From Paragorgia papillata (taxonomy: Eukaryota; Cnidaria; Anthozoa; Scleralcyonacea; Coralliidae), in the NCBI GenBank assembly GCA_035771165.1, contig JAWNZC010000367.1, positions 534,501 to 598,500 on the forward strand: a DNA stretch of 64,000 nt, read 5' to 3'. The position numbers were made by a program, and so were the translations under genes. This document shows, one piece after another, positions 1 to 12,489 of the stretch. Position 1 is the first letter of the stretch. Every line of letters begins with the position of its first letter. Under the pieces are notes generated by a model. That model saw only the letters and a program-made list of their open reading frames with translations. It was not told the DNA's origin and did not search any database.

Positions 1-68
1 TAAGTGAGATAAACACTTTAATACATATTGAATATTTAAAAGCTAAAAAGGAATAAATTCTAGCTTAC

Positions 69-2867
69 CTTTTCTATATAACACCCTTACTTCTGCCAAG
101 AAGCCTTTTTGAAATTGGTTTGAGATAGCTTCTAGGTACATCGAATTAGATGAACTCTTGAATTCTTTGTAGTGATATTGACGTTGGTTCCAATAATAGA
201 GTGACGTTATCAGAGGAGACGTAGTCATATTACCGTCACGGAGATTAATGGTAATGGTTCCTTCGAACACGGAAAGAAGACGAAACACTAACGTGGTGTT
301 TTGTGGAGAAGAGAGTACCTTTGCACAAGATATCTGTCCAGTAAAAAACCTGTTTTTACGGAAATGAATATAAGTAAGGAAGTTCACAGACATTTTCGAG
401 AATGGATCGCACAAATCTGGAAAACCAAAGTAAGGTTGGAAGAATGTTAGATTTTCCATGGGCGTCATCACAAGACCTCCGTATCTGCTTTTCGAAATAT
501 TGCACCTGGTTACCACGACTGACCCTCTGTTGCCTAGTATAGAGATCGCAGGCGACCAGTGACTGTCTATAAACGTCAAATTATCGAGTTCTACTAGAGA
601 ATGGGGAGAAATTATTTCTACTCCATTGCCGTTTGTTATTGTTACGTGTTTGATAGAAGGGGATCCATTAATGACTTGAATTGAGGAAGCCTTTCCATAA
701 TAGTGCAGAGCCCCAGAGTGATCTAATTGAATATTCTGTAAAGTCGACTGTTCCACGTTTTCAAACGCATTCGTTGCATTTTCACCATTTGAGCTAATAC
801 GAATATTTCCCCATCTTCCGCTGTCGTCTTCGCATTCTAAGTGTACGCCGTAATAAGAATAACAGTAGGATAGTAATGTTGTAGGACAATCTGAAATTGA
901 ACTTTCATTTCCAAAGCAATTTAAATGAATAGGGAGCACGGGTCTACTCCAGTCATAATATCTAGTAGAAAAATTACTTGATTTTTCATATCCCAGTTGT
1001 CTGCATGCTACATTGGCGTCTTTTGAATTAAAATTCCCGTAACACATTACTTTCCATGTGCTCCCATCTAAAATTTCCAGTTTTCCACTTTCTCCAAAAT
1101 TTTCTCCGGTAAGACGAATAGTGGTTCTTACCGGCGAAACAACACTTTTGCACCTCTTGGAAAATGAGCAAAACCGGATTGGGTGATTTCTGGTTCCATT
1201 GGCAAACATACTACCGAGAATCAAAACACCAACTCTTGGATAGAAATGTAGTTCAACACCTGGGTTAATAGTTAACATTGCATTTGGAGAAACTGTTAAA
1301 TCCGACGTAACTATGTAAGGACTATTATTAATTGTAAGTTCAATAGACGAATTCAAATATCCACCAATGAATGACAAATTACCAAAAGCTGCAACGAAGC
1401 TTGAAAAGTCTGAAAAATTCCTTGAAGTTGCTGCTGGTAAAAATGTTACTTTTGCTCTGTCGTTCCAGTTGTTAAAATCAAAAATTCTGTTCTTTATCTC
1501 ACTGACAGTAGATGTGCCCCACCAGTTGAATCTTGCGTCAATTTGGTATCCATCATCATGGTAGTAATTTGTACCGCAATCACTTCCAATAAAAAGTTCT
1601 GCATCCATTCGCCAATTGTTAAATACGTTATGGTCAAATGTGTAACTTCGAAAATAGCACCCAAAAAACCCCAAAGAAAATGAAGTTAGATTGATGTAAC
1701 GAGTTTCTTCAATATTTTGCAAGCCAGTATTCGCCTCCATAATATTGTTGATAAATTCCAAAGCTGTAGTTCCAGGTGATGTCCACGACGTGAATTTTGC
1801 AAGAAATGTGCACTTATTGTTCAAGAATTGGTTATTACTAATTCGAACAAGTTGAGCAATTCCTGTGATCTCCAAAATGCCATTTCCAGAAGAAGGGAAA
1901 GTGTTGTTAATAAACATATTTTTCTCAATTATCATTATATATTTATTACTTACATGTCCTTGGTGCTCTATCTTGATAATCGTGTTTGCATTTCGAGTAA
2001 AAGTATTGTTTCGAACTACAATCTTTACAGAACTAAATGCACTATTTCCAAAGTTCAACTGAAGTACGTCAGATTGCGTGAGTGAAATTGTACATTGTTG
2101 TATACGAAAATATACACTAACATGGCTATAGTAATATGGATATGAAACAATTTGTCTGTTTCGTTCAAATAACGAATGCAAAATGGAGATGTTTAATCTT
2201 TGCCGATAACTGTATATGACAGTAGAACGGTGGTCGGTTAGAGAGCAGTTTATTATTCTTCCTTTTAGCGGGTTATTAGAGTGAGTATAATCCATATAGA
2301 TACCATAATTAGCACCGATAATATGAGAGTTATTGAGGTGAAAGCCGTCAAGCGCGTTCGACGAGACGTAAATACCAATATTTCCTCCTTTAATCCAACA
2401 TTCATTCATCTCTAAACTACCTGAATTGGTGAGAGAGATGCCATGCGTATTTTCCATTATGTAGCATTCCCTAAGAAAAAGTTTTAGATAAGAGTTTCCC
2501 GCATAGACACCATAAGAAGCACCGATAATCCGTGAGTTATAAAGGTAAAATCCAGCATCATGCGTTTTTGACCAAATGTAAATACCATAAGATCCTCCTT
2601 TAACCAAACATTCACTCATCTCTAAACAACTTGATTTGGTGAGATAGATACCATAGCTATTTTCGATTATGTAGCATTTCCTAAGACGAAGTTTGCCAGA
2701 ACTCGCAAAAATTCCATATTGATTTCTTTGAAGAGTTGTGTTTCTGAAGGTAATTTCAAACTGGGAGGCATCTGCGATTTCGATACCACGTTCACAATTA
2801 CTTACAAGTACATTCTCTATCACTACATCAGTTCTGTTACGTCTTTCCATAGGAGCCTCTTCTTTAC
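69..2867 (-). CDS. Bark-beetle-like protein, large internal exon (beta-helix, SRCR, CUB-like)
   Basis: A 2,799-bp open exon with a splice acceptor (aacag, then GTAAAG) at 2867 and a donor (AAAAG, then GTAAGC) at 69; both junctions are phase 1. The first ~440 codons are right-handed beta-helix repeats, including two ~75-residue duplicated units rich in YGIY/YGVY turns and N-glycosylation sites. A FNWWG motif near residue 445 is typical of bark-like proteins. An SRCR domain spans about residues 570-673 (VACRQLGY, conserved Cys, ending HLECED). A second helical stretch and a CUB-like tail follow. Drosophila bark/anakonda, built of SRCR domains and beta-helix repeats, acts at tricellular junctions; the same role here is inference. 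No in-frame stop is seen, so the exon looks functional. The reading frame overruns the donor for a few codons to a stop at 43, which is not the real end. Confidence 0.85.
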
Positions 2868-4049
2868 CTGTTAAATACAGAAAACTGACATGAAAATTGA
2901 GTTCAATAGCTTATACCCATACATATAAGTCTTTAAAGTGCATATAAACCCAAATTTTTTATAATTTGAATACGTTCTACATAGAGCAAACAGTTGTTCA
3001 GTGAAATATTTTTTGATTGTAGCTATTCTTCAATGTTTTTTAGCGATTCGCATTTCTAGTATGGTAATGAGATGACGTCTATGTAGGCATTTGGCTTTCT
3101 TTCTCTTTTTGGCAAAATAAACTTAGGGGCTGCAGTAATTGGCTTTAGCTGTTGCGGTTATCCAGCCTCATATAGTATAACTTTGTAGTTTCATATCTTA
3201 ATTGTGTGTCTTGTATTGAGGCAAAGTTAATAAATAAATAAAATAAAATAAACTACCTGAGAATTTTTGTGGAAAAACTCATACAATATGCAACATGTTA
3301 TTCAAACACACCATTAATGGAAGAATTGGGTCATGTCACTCCTGCAAATAAATATTGTATAGATAATGATGACTATTTTGGCGTCATCACATTACCATTT
3401 TGAATACAGAAATCTCTATTAAAGCAATAAAGGTTGCTCCAATCTAAAAAATATTTCGTTGTTCAACTATTTGCCAAAGGTAGAATGTATTTAGATGATA
3501 AAAAATTTGGGGTTATATGCACATTAAGGTCACAAATACTGCATAACTTAAATCGCTAATTGCAAACTCGTATATTACCATGGCTAAGTTGAATCACGAA
3601 TAAGTTTCAATAAATTGAAAAAAAATACTTTAAATTTTCAAAGAAACAAATATAATTGCTGCCTCCCACCAGGGGGGCGGCAGGGAGGCAGCACACTATT
3701 CTTGACATAATTCTTGGGTTACAATGCGTTACTCGTGCTCAGTCTTTTTGCCGAGCTATGTTTGGCTGCGTATATCAATTTTCGGATTTGGAGATATGGA
3801 GATGTTGGTTCTGAACCCCCCTGACCATGCAAGAGATGGGCATGACAGCAGTAAAGAGCCTGGGTACGAGGCTGCAGCAAATGCGCTATATATCCATTCC
3901 ATGTGCGGTCGTGTAAAAAGGCCAGGCCGGCCTTTTATCCTTTTACCTGGCGTTTTTACACGTTTTGCTCGCATAATTTCCTTGTGGTCGAAGCTCTTCA
4001 GGACTTAACAAGACAGACGCGGGCTACTGCAAAATCACAGTGCTATATA

Positions 4050-4141
4050 TAGTACGTGAAGGTACTGAAGTGTAAATGAAGTGTACGTGAAGGTACTGAA
4101 GTGTACGTGAAGGTACTGAAGTGTACGTGAAGGTACTGAAG
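4050..4141. repeat. 20-bp minisatellite
   Basis: About four tandem copies of a 20-bp unit (GTGTACGTGAAGGTACTGAA), the first one degenerate. Confidence 0.9.
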
Positions 4142-4424
4142 CTGCAATCACATATACGCAGGTTGTCACATGCAGTGCTAAGATCTAAAGTCTAAACACA
4201 TTGGTCACAGATAAAAGTCAAAACACAATCCAGTTCTCCGATATAAAACACAATGTGAATTTGGAATACACTGACAAAACACGAATGCTTATGTACACAG
4301 CGTTCATGTCGAGTCTCTCCAGGTATTAAACATCAACACAGCTATTAATAACGGCGTACATGTGCTATTGTAAGCGTATATAATATCAAAATACTTGCCA
4401 GCGACATTACTGACCAATATTTAT

Positions 4425-4570
4425 CAATTATTGGACGAGTCTGAGCAAAATATCATGATTTGTCAGTGGCGAGCTACTAGTTATTTGCCGATGCCGAAGG
4501 CAGAGGCAAATAACTGGTAGCGAGACACTGACAAATCATGATATTTTGCGATAGACGAGTTCAATAATTG
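4425..4570. repeat. Palindromic MITE-like hairpin
   Basis: Arms of about 65 bp (beginning TCAATTATTGGACGAG) are imperfect reverse complements around a short GATGCCGAAGGCA centre. No coding capacity. Confidence 0.75.
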
Positions 4571-5189
4571 ATTTATCATTCATAAAATAGTTAAAAATCT
4601 GAAATGACTGAAGTTAGAGATTGTGACTCTTCTCTGTGTCTTCGGCATACTAAAATCTTCGTAAAACTTACTTTTTGTTGGCACGAGTGTTGCTTTTTAT
4701 CTCACTAAATCTTCCTTTTAACTATTTCTTTTCTAAAGTACATTGTCGTTATGAATGCTTCCAAATACTCTCGATTATTTCCTCGGATAGCTGAAGAACT
4801 AGCCGCCATGTTTACGAAAATTATTTGCGTCAGCAGCGCCATTGCTAGTGCGCATGCTCATAACATTATTTGCAGCAAAAAATTATTTGCACCATCACAT
4901 CGTCACTGATCGTCACATGCTAGTCACATGTTGCCTCGCGGTTCGTACCCAAACCTACACGCAGATGCAAATAAGCGCTCTGGACATCGTGGCCTCACTA
5001 ATTAGTGGATCTATTGGGATAAATTTCAGAATTTTCAGATGGAACATTATCCTTCGTCCTGCCTAAATGACGTTCACTAACAATCAGTGGTGTATAGCCA
5101 AAGGAGGCTAGTGGAGTGCCCGCCCCAATTCTGTAAAATCTCACTCCAAAATGCAGAAAATGGCATTTCAAGCACGCTGGGTTTCAACT

Positions 5190-5191
<2 letters not shown>

Positions 5192-5223
<32 letters not shown>
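5192..5223 (+). repeat. Poly-G tract, 32 bases
   Basis: Uninterrupted run of G just after a copy of a dispersed repeat (AATGGCATTTC motif, also near 19400 and 20740). Its length is likely unreliable in assembly. Confidence 0.9.
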
Positions 5224-5224
<1 letters not shown>

Positions 5225-5711
5225 GAGTTTTCAACTTTTCATGCCCTGCAGATTCCTTGCCCTTTCCGCGCTAAAACCCCACAGGTCAGTATCGACCTCG
5301 AGTTTGACATCAATCCACCTTGGCACCTCCTCACGCGTCCGCCATAATCAGGGTTCTGGTAACGCTGCACTGCTAACAAATAACTACTAACAACCTTAAA
5401 AACACAAGGCTTTTTAAAATTATTTGTTATTTCTTTTACACCCTTATCCAATTTTGTACCAGGCAGCACTTCCTTGCGATAGTAACTTCTAGTTAAATAA
5501 GAGTAATGCCAAAAGAGCACGAGTAATATGGAAAGTAAATAAGTCAATTTGTTACGACAACGACGACAACGACGACAACAACAACAACCTAACCAATAGC
5601 ATTACCAAAGAATTACAAATACCCCGCGGCATAAGAGCTTCAAAAATATAAAACACAAAAAGAGTACGCTGTTGAAAAGAGAACGTATAACGACTAGAAA
5701 GTTCCACTAAC

Positions 5712-8288
5712 CTCTTGTTGTAAAAACAAATATTTTCACGTTTGATCCATAAGTATACCTCTTTCGCAAATATCTAATATATACCACACCAGGTCCACGG
5801 ACAAAAACGCCATTGGATAATGCAGTATAAACTGTAGTATTTGATTCACTTGGATGGTTTTGGCTGATGGACAGAACTTGTGAAGATACTGACTGCAGAT
5901 AAACAGTTAACAAGGCTTGTGATTCTGTCTGCAAAATGTGTACACAGTCAATATCTTGCCTGGTGTAGCCCGTATATTCCATCGATAACGACGCAAAGCT
6001 TGCTTCGCCGACCACTGTCGTGTTTTCTCGTGTATTGCAAAGATCTCGAACAACTTTGTACTCATAACGTAAAGGAACATGAGAGTCGACATTTAGAATT
6101 TTGAAGTCACTTACACTGAAATGTAACGTGGGTTGAAAAACTATACCTCTGGACTTTACATTTAGGATGCTTGATTTATTACACGAAAGAAATGGTGTAG
6201 AATACTGTATTCCGATACCTGCGTGATATGTGTTGTCTCTGATGACAATATTCTCTAACGGTGATTCAGGGTGTGCTACTATTATATTTATTCCATGCGC
6301 GTAAAAATTGTTGATTTCTACATCTCTCACAACCTGCCTGTGTATGTCAAACTGCAAGACAAAGTTGTACTCCCCGTTTAAATAGCTTCCAGCGCGTTCA
6401 AACTTGATGTGCCTTAGTTCACTGATTTTAGCTGTATGTCTGAACCTTATTCCACGCCAATACCCAGGATCACAACGAACAGCAAGAGGTTGAGTATTAT
6501 AGTAGTTGCATTGGACATGCCATCCTGCAAACGGACACTCGGTAATGTCATAATCAATTCCAGATCTGCACTGTATGTTCTTTAACCATAGCTGATTGTT
6601 GCCTGAATAGGAAGTACTAAATGATCCAAGATAGCTTTGAAATCCCAGCTGCTTACATAAAATTTCGCCGTTAGTATATGACCAGCCATCTCTGCATATA
6701 GTTCCCCATGTGTTGTTGTAGAATACTTCCAAACGACCTTCCCATGGATTTGTTCCATTCATTAGACGAAGTGGATATGCTGAAGTACTCACTATATCTT
6801 CACCAAGATAGCCAATGTTGAATTCAATAACTTCGTTTTGTTCGCCGACCATTTCCAATTTTCCATAAATATAAAATCCGAGATACGGCAGAACTTTAAC
6901 ATGAACTCCTTTTTCGATCACAAGTGTCGCATTGGGATAAATTATGACATCTCTGGTCACAAGATAGGGTGAGCTGTCTTTCCCAAGAACCATGTTTCTA
7001 ACAAGAGAGCCACCAATTGTGTTACCTTTCTTAAAAGAAAAGTACGGGCTGCGATCGTAAACAATGTCAGACGTATTTTTGCTTCCCAGAAACGGCAGAA
7101 ATTTCACCATAATTAAAGCGTTTCTTGACCTAAAGTCAAAAATCCTAGAGAGGATGAAATCTGGATCTGTTGATCCCCACCAATTAAACTGCGCATCGAT
7201 GTTTAAAATTTTTCCGCTCTGGTAAAGCCTCGTCGTAGCAAACTCATAAGGTGACAATGGGTTTTCTAAACAATTTTGGCTGAAAGTAATATGCCCATAA
7301 TTGTACAAAATGATGGCTTTGCTTGTGATATATTCGTGGAGAAATAGGTTATTCCAACCGATCGTATTGTTAATCAAAACGTTACGTGCAAAAGTCGAGT
7401 TTCTCCCAGGGGTTGACTCACCGATGTAAAGTTGCAGCATGCTCTTTTGCGCGAGATTACGTTGCCATGTATTCTGGGAAATCATCAGGATGGTGTCTAC
7501 GCTGAGGGCCTTGATATCGACGATGTTTTCAGCTGTATTATTCAAAAACTCATTTTGAAACATAGTTAATGTTTCGCTTTTTGAGTTATAATAGCTTGAT
7601 TGAACAAAATCTAAATTGAACATGCTATATCGAGCGTAATTGTTCTGCCACTTGTTCTGGGAAATCGTCATGATGGTGTCTACGCTGAGGGCCTTGATAT
7701 CGACGATATTTTCAGCTGTATTATTCAAAAACTCATTTTGAAACATAGTTAATGTTTCGCTTTTTGAGTTATAATAGCTTGTTTGACCAAAATCTAAATT
7801 GAACATGCTATATCGAGCGTAATTGTTCTGCCACTTGTTCTGGAAAATTGATAGACTACACCACCGGTATGAAGATTGCATTCCGATAAGCTTAAGGCCA
7901 GTGTTATTCAGAAATGTGTTATTACTGAGTTCTAGAGTAGACATTGGAGAGTTGGGAAGACTAACAATATCGTAGAAATTATTTCGAAAAGCGTTCCCGG
8001 AGATCTTGTAATCAGCGTAAATTTTGAGGGATGATTGTATCAATGCATATCTGTTGTTATTGTTTATGTTATCATGTCTTGGATTTCCATTTCCATCAAA
8101 TGTGTTGTTGAGCAATCGAATAATTGACATTTCACCAGATATAAAAAATGAACTATGATATACATTTTGGATATTAGAATTTCGCATTTCAAAAATACAT
8201 TGAAAAGCATTATTGAAAACTATGGCATTTTGTGAAAACCCTTGTATCACTGCTCCAGAAATGGTGTTTTTCGGCCTCCCTGACAAAG
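5712..8288 (-). CDS. Bark-beetle-like protein, large internal exon (beta-helix, SRCR)
   Basis: A 2,577-bp exon (exactly 859 codons) with acceptor ttcag at 8289-8293 and donor AGAG/GTTAGT at 5712, both phase 1. Beta-helix repeats fill about residues 1-360 and include a recent 61-residue tandem duplication. FNWWG lies near residue 365. An SRCR domain covers about 505-605 (GRLEVFYNNTWGTICRDGW, LCKQLGF, with the remaining Cys in place). The C-terminal ~200 residues are a further beta-rich CUB-like segment. No ATG exists at the left edge of the frame and none is needed because the exon is internal. It joins in frame to 2867-69, giving a second helix-SRCR module of the same protein. The frame is intact. 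Confidence 0.85.
7474..7839 (-). repeat. 183-bp tandem duplication inside coding exon
   Basis: Units 7474-7656 and 7657-7839 differ at only a handful of bases. The period is 61 codons, so the frame is kept. Each unit encodes one pair of beta-helix turns (FQNEFLNNTAEN, DIKALSVDTI). Confidence 0.9.
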
Positions 8289-8589
8289 CTGAAATAAAGA
8301 ATAAAAAAATGTTTAGAATATAATTCTAGCATATACTTCTACACTCATTCATAACGCTGATAGTTTCTTCCTGACTATCGTTAAAACAATTTGCAAAAAT
8401 ATTACTGTGCTGTAGAGAAATAAAACGCTTCAAATATAGATTTAAGAACGTGTTAGCTCAATGTAATCCTTGAAATCCGGCTAAAAATCACGTCTTTTTG
8501 CGAAAAGCCATCATGGAAAAATAGTGAAATACAGTGTAACTAATTTTTTTCAAGTTTTTCTCGCTTTCCGATCGTATTCCTATGCGCCT

Positions 8590-8885
8590 AAGATCCAATG
8601 CTGTTTATAAATTTACGTGTAAAACTTGTTCCGCTTTGTACATAGGTAAAACATGCCGAAATTTACACACCCAGGGTCTGTGAGCATATGGGCATTTCGG
8701 CGTTCACAGGTAATGAGATTCCTTTCCCAGCTCAATCATCTAATGGCCTAACACATACGAAAAAAGCAGGACATCCGATTTCGTTTAAATTTTTTTCTAA
8801 GCTTTCCACCGGCTATTCACAGTTTGAGGTCCTTTTAGTTAAGTTATTTCAATTCGTCAGTATTTATGCCACAAAAAATAAATAG
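8590..8885 (+). pseudogene. Penelope-like element, C-terminal GIY-YIG endonuclease remnant
   Basis: The translation reads VYKFTCKTCSALYIGKTCR, then after a one-base shift (an extra C near 8670) CEHMG and GHPISF, to a stop at 8883. Cys pair, YIG, conserved Arg and EH spacing match the GIY-YIG domain that ends Penelope-like reverse transcriptases. No reverse transcriptase is seen upstream, so this is a 5'-truncated, frameshifted copy. It lies at the left edge of the large inverted duplication. Confidence 0.65.
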
Positions 8886-9739
8886 TTATCGTTAGAAAGC
8901 TATTAATTTGTGGAATGCGTTGTTGTATTTGATTTTGCGATAAACAAATGCTCATAATAGTTGTGAAATTTTTCAGTAAAACCAATGGGCTTTACTCGAG
9001 GTGACTTAAGTACAAAGCGTTTAATTTTGTTCAAAAACATTTTCGAGCAAAACGGTGTCAGCGGTTTCTAGCTTATTTATTGTTTGGTTTCGATTTTATG
9101 ACTTATTTGTACAAAAGTAGTATTATAGGGGCCGATCGACCTGTATTTTTAAGACGGGTTGAAGGCGGGTCTCAGACGGCGTTCTCAATAAATATTCAGG
9201 CGGTCTCATTAAATATTTGGGACCTTATTAAATATTCCGTGTGACGCACAAAAGTAATTAGATTCATTAATATTCCATGTACGTAACACGTTACGCACGG
9301 TGTGAGTCACAGTGAGACGCACGAAAGTAATTGCCGCCTATAAAGTTGGTGATATAAACACAGTGTTGTCGTTCAGTCAAACACTTTGTCTATCTATAGT
9401 GTTTCACTCGCTAAATTTCATCCAATCCCTCGGTTTAAGAATATATTAAGACACGCCTGAATTCGTCTGACTATGAACAATAGCGGATGGGTGATGGCAA
9501 TGGAGTTCCTTATATGGAAGTAAATTATATGGAGACGTGACGATGATGAAGCACCACAACACGTGACGATGAAGCAACTTACTAATTAAACCCGAGTGTT
9601 GCTTTTGGATGACTGCTTCATTATACATAAAATACAATACCGTGAAATTGCACAAATTTCCACAAACTTGAACAAAAACCTAGAACAATCACTTTGAACG
9701 AGTTTCCAAACCATGTATATGTTCTATTAACTATGTTTA

Positions 9740-10130
9740 CACTAATCAGTTTAAAACGTTTTTAATAACGTCGGCTTCTGTTATTGTATCTAGGCATTCA
9801 CACTTTATAAGGCACTTTATAAAGATTTCGAAGATCGTTCCTGAGGCGCAGTGTGATGTATAAAGAGTCAGCGTCTTGAAGATTATCATTTTCTGTTTCG
9901 TACGGGTCTTCTCCATCCGAGTTTTTGTCAGAATTGCCGTTGTCTGGACGACCATAGTCATCTGAGTCGGCTTCCTAAACTTCTTCTTCGTCCAAGTCGT
10001 TTTCTCCTGAATCACTTTCATCCCCAGTTATCCATTTCCGCAAAGGTCCAAGTTTGGGCTGTTCAACTGTTGGAGGCGGCGTAAGAGAAAATGACTGAGG
10101 TACAGCAGAAGCAGCAGGAAAATTTGACGG
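9740..10130 (-). pseudogene. Acidic ORF remnant downstream of the packaging ATPase (left arm)
   Basis: On the - strand, from about 10130, there is a Pro-rich lead, then a run of Asp/Glu/Ser (DESDSGEN, EADSDDYGRPDNG), an in-frame stop near 9975 and a frame change before the tail CLDTITEAD. The right arm has the same tail at about 13860-13910. No family is recognised. It follows the ATPase remnant in the same direction, so it probably belonged to the same element. Confidence 0.45.
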
Positions 10131-10205
10131 AACTGTTCAACGGGTGGTGTTAGAAAATATGAGTGAGGAACAGTAGGCCCAGACGGATGATTTAACAGAC
10201 TATGT

Positions 10206-10575
10206 TCAGGTTGTCCAGGTTTCCTCGGTGAGTTTGAAGATTAGTTTGAACTTGCTGCTGGTTCTGCAGCTGTTGTTGGAATGTCAGAAAACGATCGAGT
10301 TGATAAGAGTATAGGATGTTCTTTTCATCGGTGTTAACTGTGGTATTTGTACAATATCTCGCGTTAGCTGTTCAGGTTGTTGAGGTTTCCACTAGGTCTC
10401 TGTGAAATTATTTATAACTTTTAATAGCTGAGTTTGAAGATTAGTTTGAACTTGATGCTGCTGGTTCTGCAGCTGTTGTTCGAATGTCAGAAAACGATCG
10501 AGTTGATTAGAGGATGTTCTTTTCATGGGGTGTTAACTGTGATGTTTGTACAACATCTCACATTAGCTGTTCTGT
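10206..10575 (-). repeat. Local tandem duplication, Gln-rich coding remnant
   Basis: Two direct copies (starting about 10206 and 10431) share TGAGTTTGAAGATTAGTTTG and AGAAAACGATCGAGTTGAT. Read on the - strand they give Gln-rich peptide (EQQLQNQQ). The right arm has a single equivalent near 13190-13280, so the duplication happened only in the left arm. Confidence 0.6.
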
Positions 10576-10633
10576 ATTGTACATACGTTGACGATTGGAG
10601 GTTGCTGATACGATCTCTTTTGAATATATCTAC

Positions 10634-11230
10634 TTATGTTCTGCTACAGGACGGAGCTATTTTCTTCAGGTAAAACATTGATCTTGTGACGATGTTGGTC
10701 ATTCGTTTCAGAGCAAGCATTAAATAACCGTGTTGGCAACTCGTTGTTTCTTCATAGGTTTGCATGAACTCTTGAACATGTTGAGGGTTCACTCGTCGTG
10801 CCAAAATAGAAATTTGTTGTTTATCTCTCGAAGATTTGAAGAGCACAATATTGTGGGCATTAAGACTAATGTTTCTGGTTTCTTTGCCTTGGTGAAATAT
10901 ATTCTGAACAATGTAGATCACTGAGAGATTGCGATGATGACTCTCGTTTGTAAATATATTTGCAATACGTTTATCTCCTCTTGACTGAGACATTAGATCA
11001 TCCAAAACAATCAACTTCCGCTCCGAGACATCAAGAAAATCATTAGAATTGATGTTGGAGGGTATTCCTTCGTTAAGCTTAATATTTGTCTTAATAATGT
11101 CCAGATACATCGGTTGCCACTGCCCATAACACCAAATGATACGCTCAGGAGGGTGGTTGATAGTTGTTCTTGCGTTCTCCAGAAGATTGTCATCCATATT
11201 GTTTTACCACTCTGTGTACACACATACAGC
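10634..11230 (-). pseudogene. Endogenous Maverick/Polinton/adintovirus-type packaging ATPase, left arm copy
   Basis: An uninterrupted 187-codon stretch (11197-10634) has the layout of an FtsK/HerA-type (A32-like) DNA-packaging ATPase: an IIWCYGQWQP strand, a Walker B-like LIVLDDLM, SHHRNLSVIYIVQN (sensor/arginine region) and a DKQQISILARRV segment. A Walker A-like TQSGKT lies just upstream in a different frame, so the ATP-binding end is separated by a one-base shift. Flanking residues expected before the P-loop are missing. The gene would act in capsid filling in a live element; this copy is broken. The opposite arm carries the same break. Confidence 0.7.
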
Positions 11231-11499
11231 TACAATACAAGTGGAAGAATGTTGCATAACTGTAGAGCCATTGACAAGAGAGATTGGTTTACTCCGTAGT
11301 CGTCCCCATGAAAAATTTTCATATGACGTAGACGATTGCTTGCTGTAGAGAATGATTTCCTACAAACCTCACAAACATAAGAACATAAGACATGTTCACA
11401 GGCTGACTATCAGCTATAAACCGAGTCCTACTTTAACGTAAACCGTGTTTTATAAGAAAAGGTACAGCAAATGATCATTGGATTCGGAGATTGCCGAAT

Positions 11500-12045
11500 C
11501 CCAAGACTGAATCCTAAGATTGAATTAATCTTAAGATTCAGAGATTTAATCTTAGGGATTCAGAGATGTAATCTTAGGATTCAGAGATTCAATCTTAGGG
11601 TGCAATGATTCAAACTTAGAATTCAGAGATTCAATCTTAGGATTCAATGATTCAATCTTATAATTCAATGATTCAATCTTAGGATTCAATGATTCAATCT
11701 TAGAATTCAGAGATTCAATCTTAGGATTCAGTGATTCAATCTTACAATTCAATGATTCAATTTTAGGATTCATGCAATCTTAGGATTTAATGATTCAATC
11801 TTATGATTCAATGATTCAATCCTAGGATTTAATGATTCAGTCGTAGGATTTAATGATTCAAGCTTAGGATTTAATGATTCAATCTTAGGATTCAATGATT
11901 CAATCTTAGGATTTAATGATTCAATCTTAGGATTCAATGATTCAATCTTAGAATTCAAGGATTCAATCTTAGGATTCAATGATTCAATCTTAGGATTCAG
12001 TGATTCAATCTTAGGATTCAATGATTCAAACTTAGGATTCAATAG
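11500..12045. repeat. 21-bp minisatellite at the palindrome centre
   Basis: About 25 copies of a 21-bp unit related to GATTCAATCTTAGGATTCAAT. Because 21 is divisible by 3, the - strand reads as NPKIESL heptads in two long open frames. This is what any in-phase satellite gives and is not taken as a gene. Confidence 0.9.
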
Positions 12046-12049
12046 GGCC

Positions 12050-12190
12050 GTTTATACGAGAGCTGATAAGACGCGGCTTACAACTCGCAGTTCGTGTTTT
12101 ATCAGATATAAAAACACTCGGCTTCGCCTCGTGTCTTTATATCTGATAAAACACTCCTGCTCGTTTATTAAACAGTACATCAAAACATGT
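12050..12190. repeat. Palindromic MITE
   Basis: A hairpin with GTTTTATCAGATATAAA and TTTATATCTGATAAAAC arms around CTCGGCTTCGCCTCG. A related copy lies at 36800-36890. Confidence 0.7.
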
Positions 12191-12489
12191 ACATGGAAAC
12201 CATTTAAAGGCTTGCTAAAACAACCCTTTCGAAACCCCGAATAGACAAAATATGCAATTCTAAAACCAGACCACCAGAGTTTATTAAATCTAAGTTTTGC
12301 TTCGACTCTTCTTTCTTCAACCACTGTTATATAATTATTTTCGACTGAAAATTTTCTTTTTGCTTTAAACATCGGGAGGGGGGGTACAAAAATACACGTT
12401 AAAGCGGGCGAACGGGTTGTTCACCCGTAGCTCCGGCCATGTATGCAACATCCTTCCACTTGTATTGTAGCTGCATGGGTACTGTACAC

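Larger units (their letters stand above)
2868..5711. other. Intron between two bark-like exons
   Basis: No coding sequence is supported. It holds a 20-bp minisatellite, a 146-bp hairpin and a 32-base G run (separate entries), a GC-rich repeat at about 3656-4010, and a CGACAA/ACAACA simple tract at about 5551-5590. Short open frames at 3724-4008 and 5087-5547 sit on repeats and show no protein-like composition. Confidence 0.7.

Noticed and set aside
3724..4008. 94-codon open frame on + with an overlapping 72-codon frame on -
   Set aside because: Lies in a GC-rich repeat, no domain, and both strands are open to a similar extent.
5087..5547. Open frames with a poly-Gly run and on the - strand
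   Set aside because: The poly-Gly comes from the 32-base G tract; no protein-like sequence on either side.
11552..12042. NPKIESL heptad-repeat proteins on the - strand
   Set aside because: A 21-bp satellite stays open in frame automatically; no start context, no flanking coding sequence.
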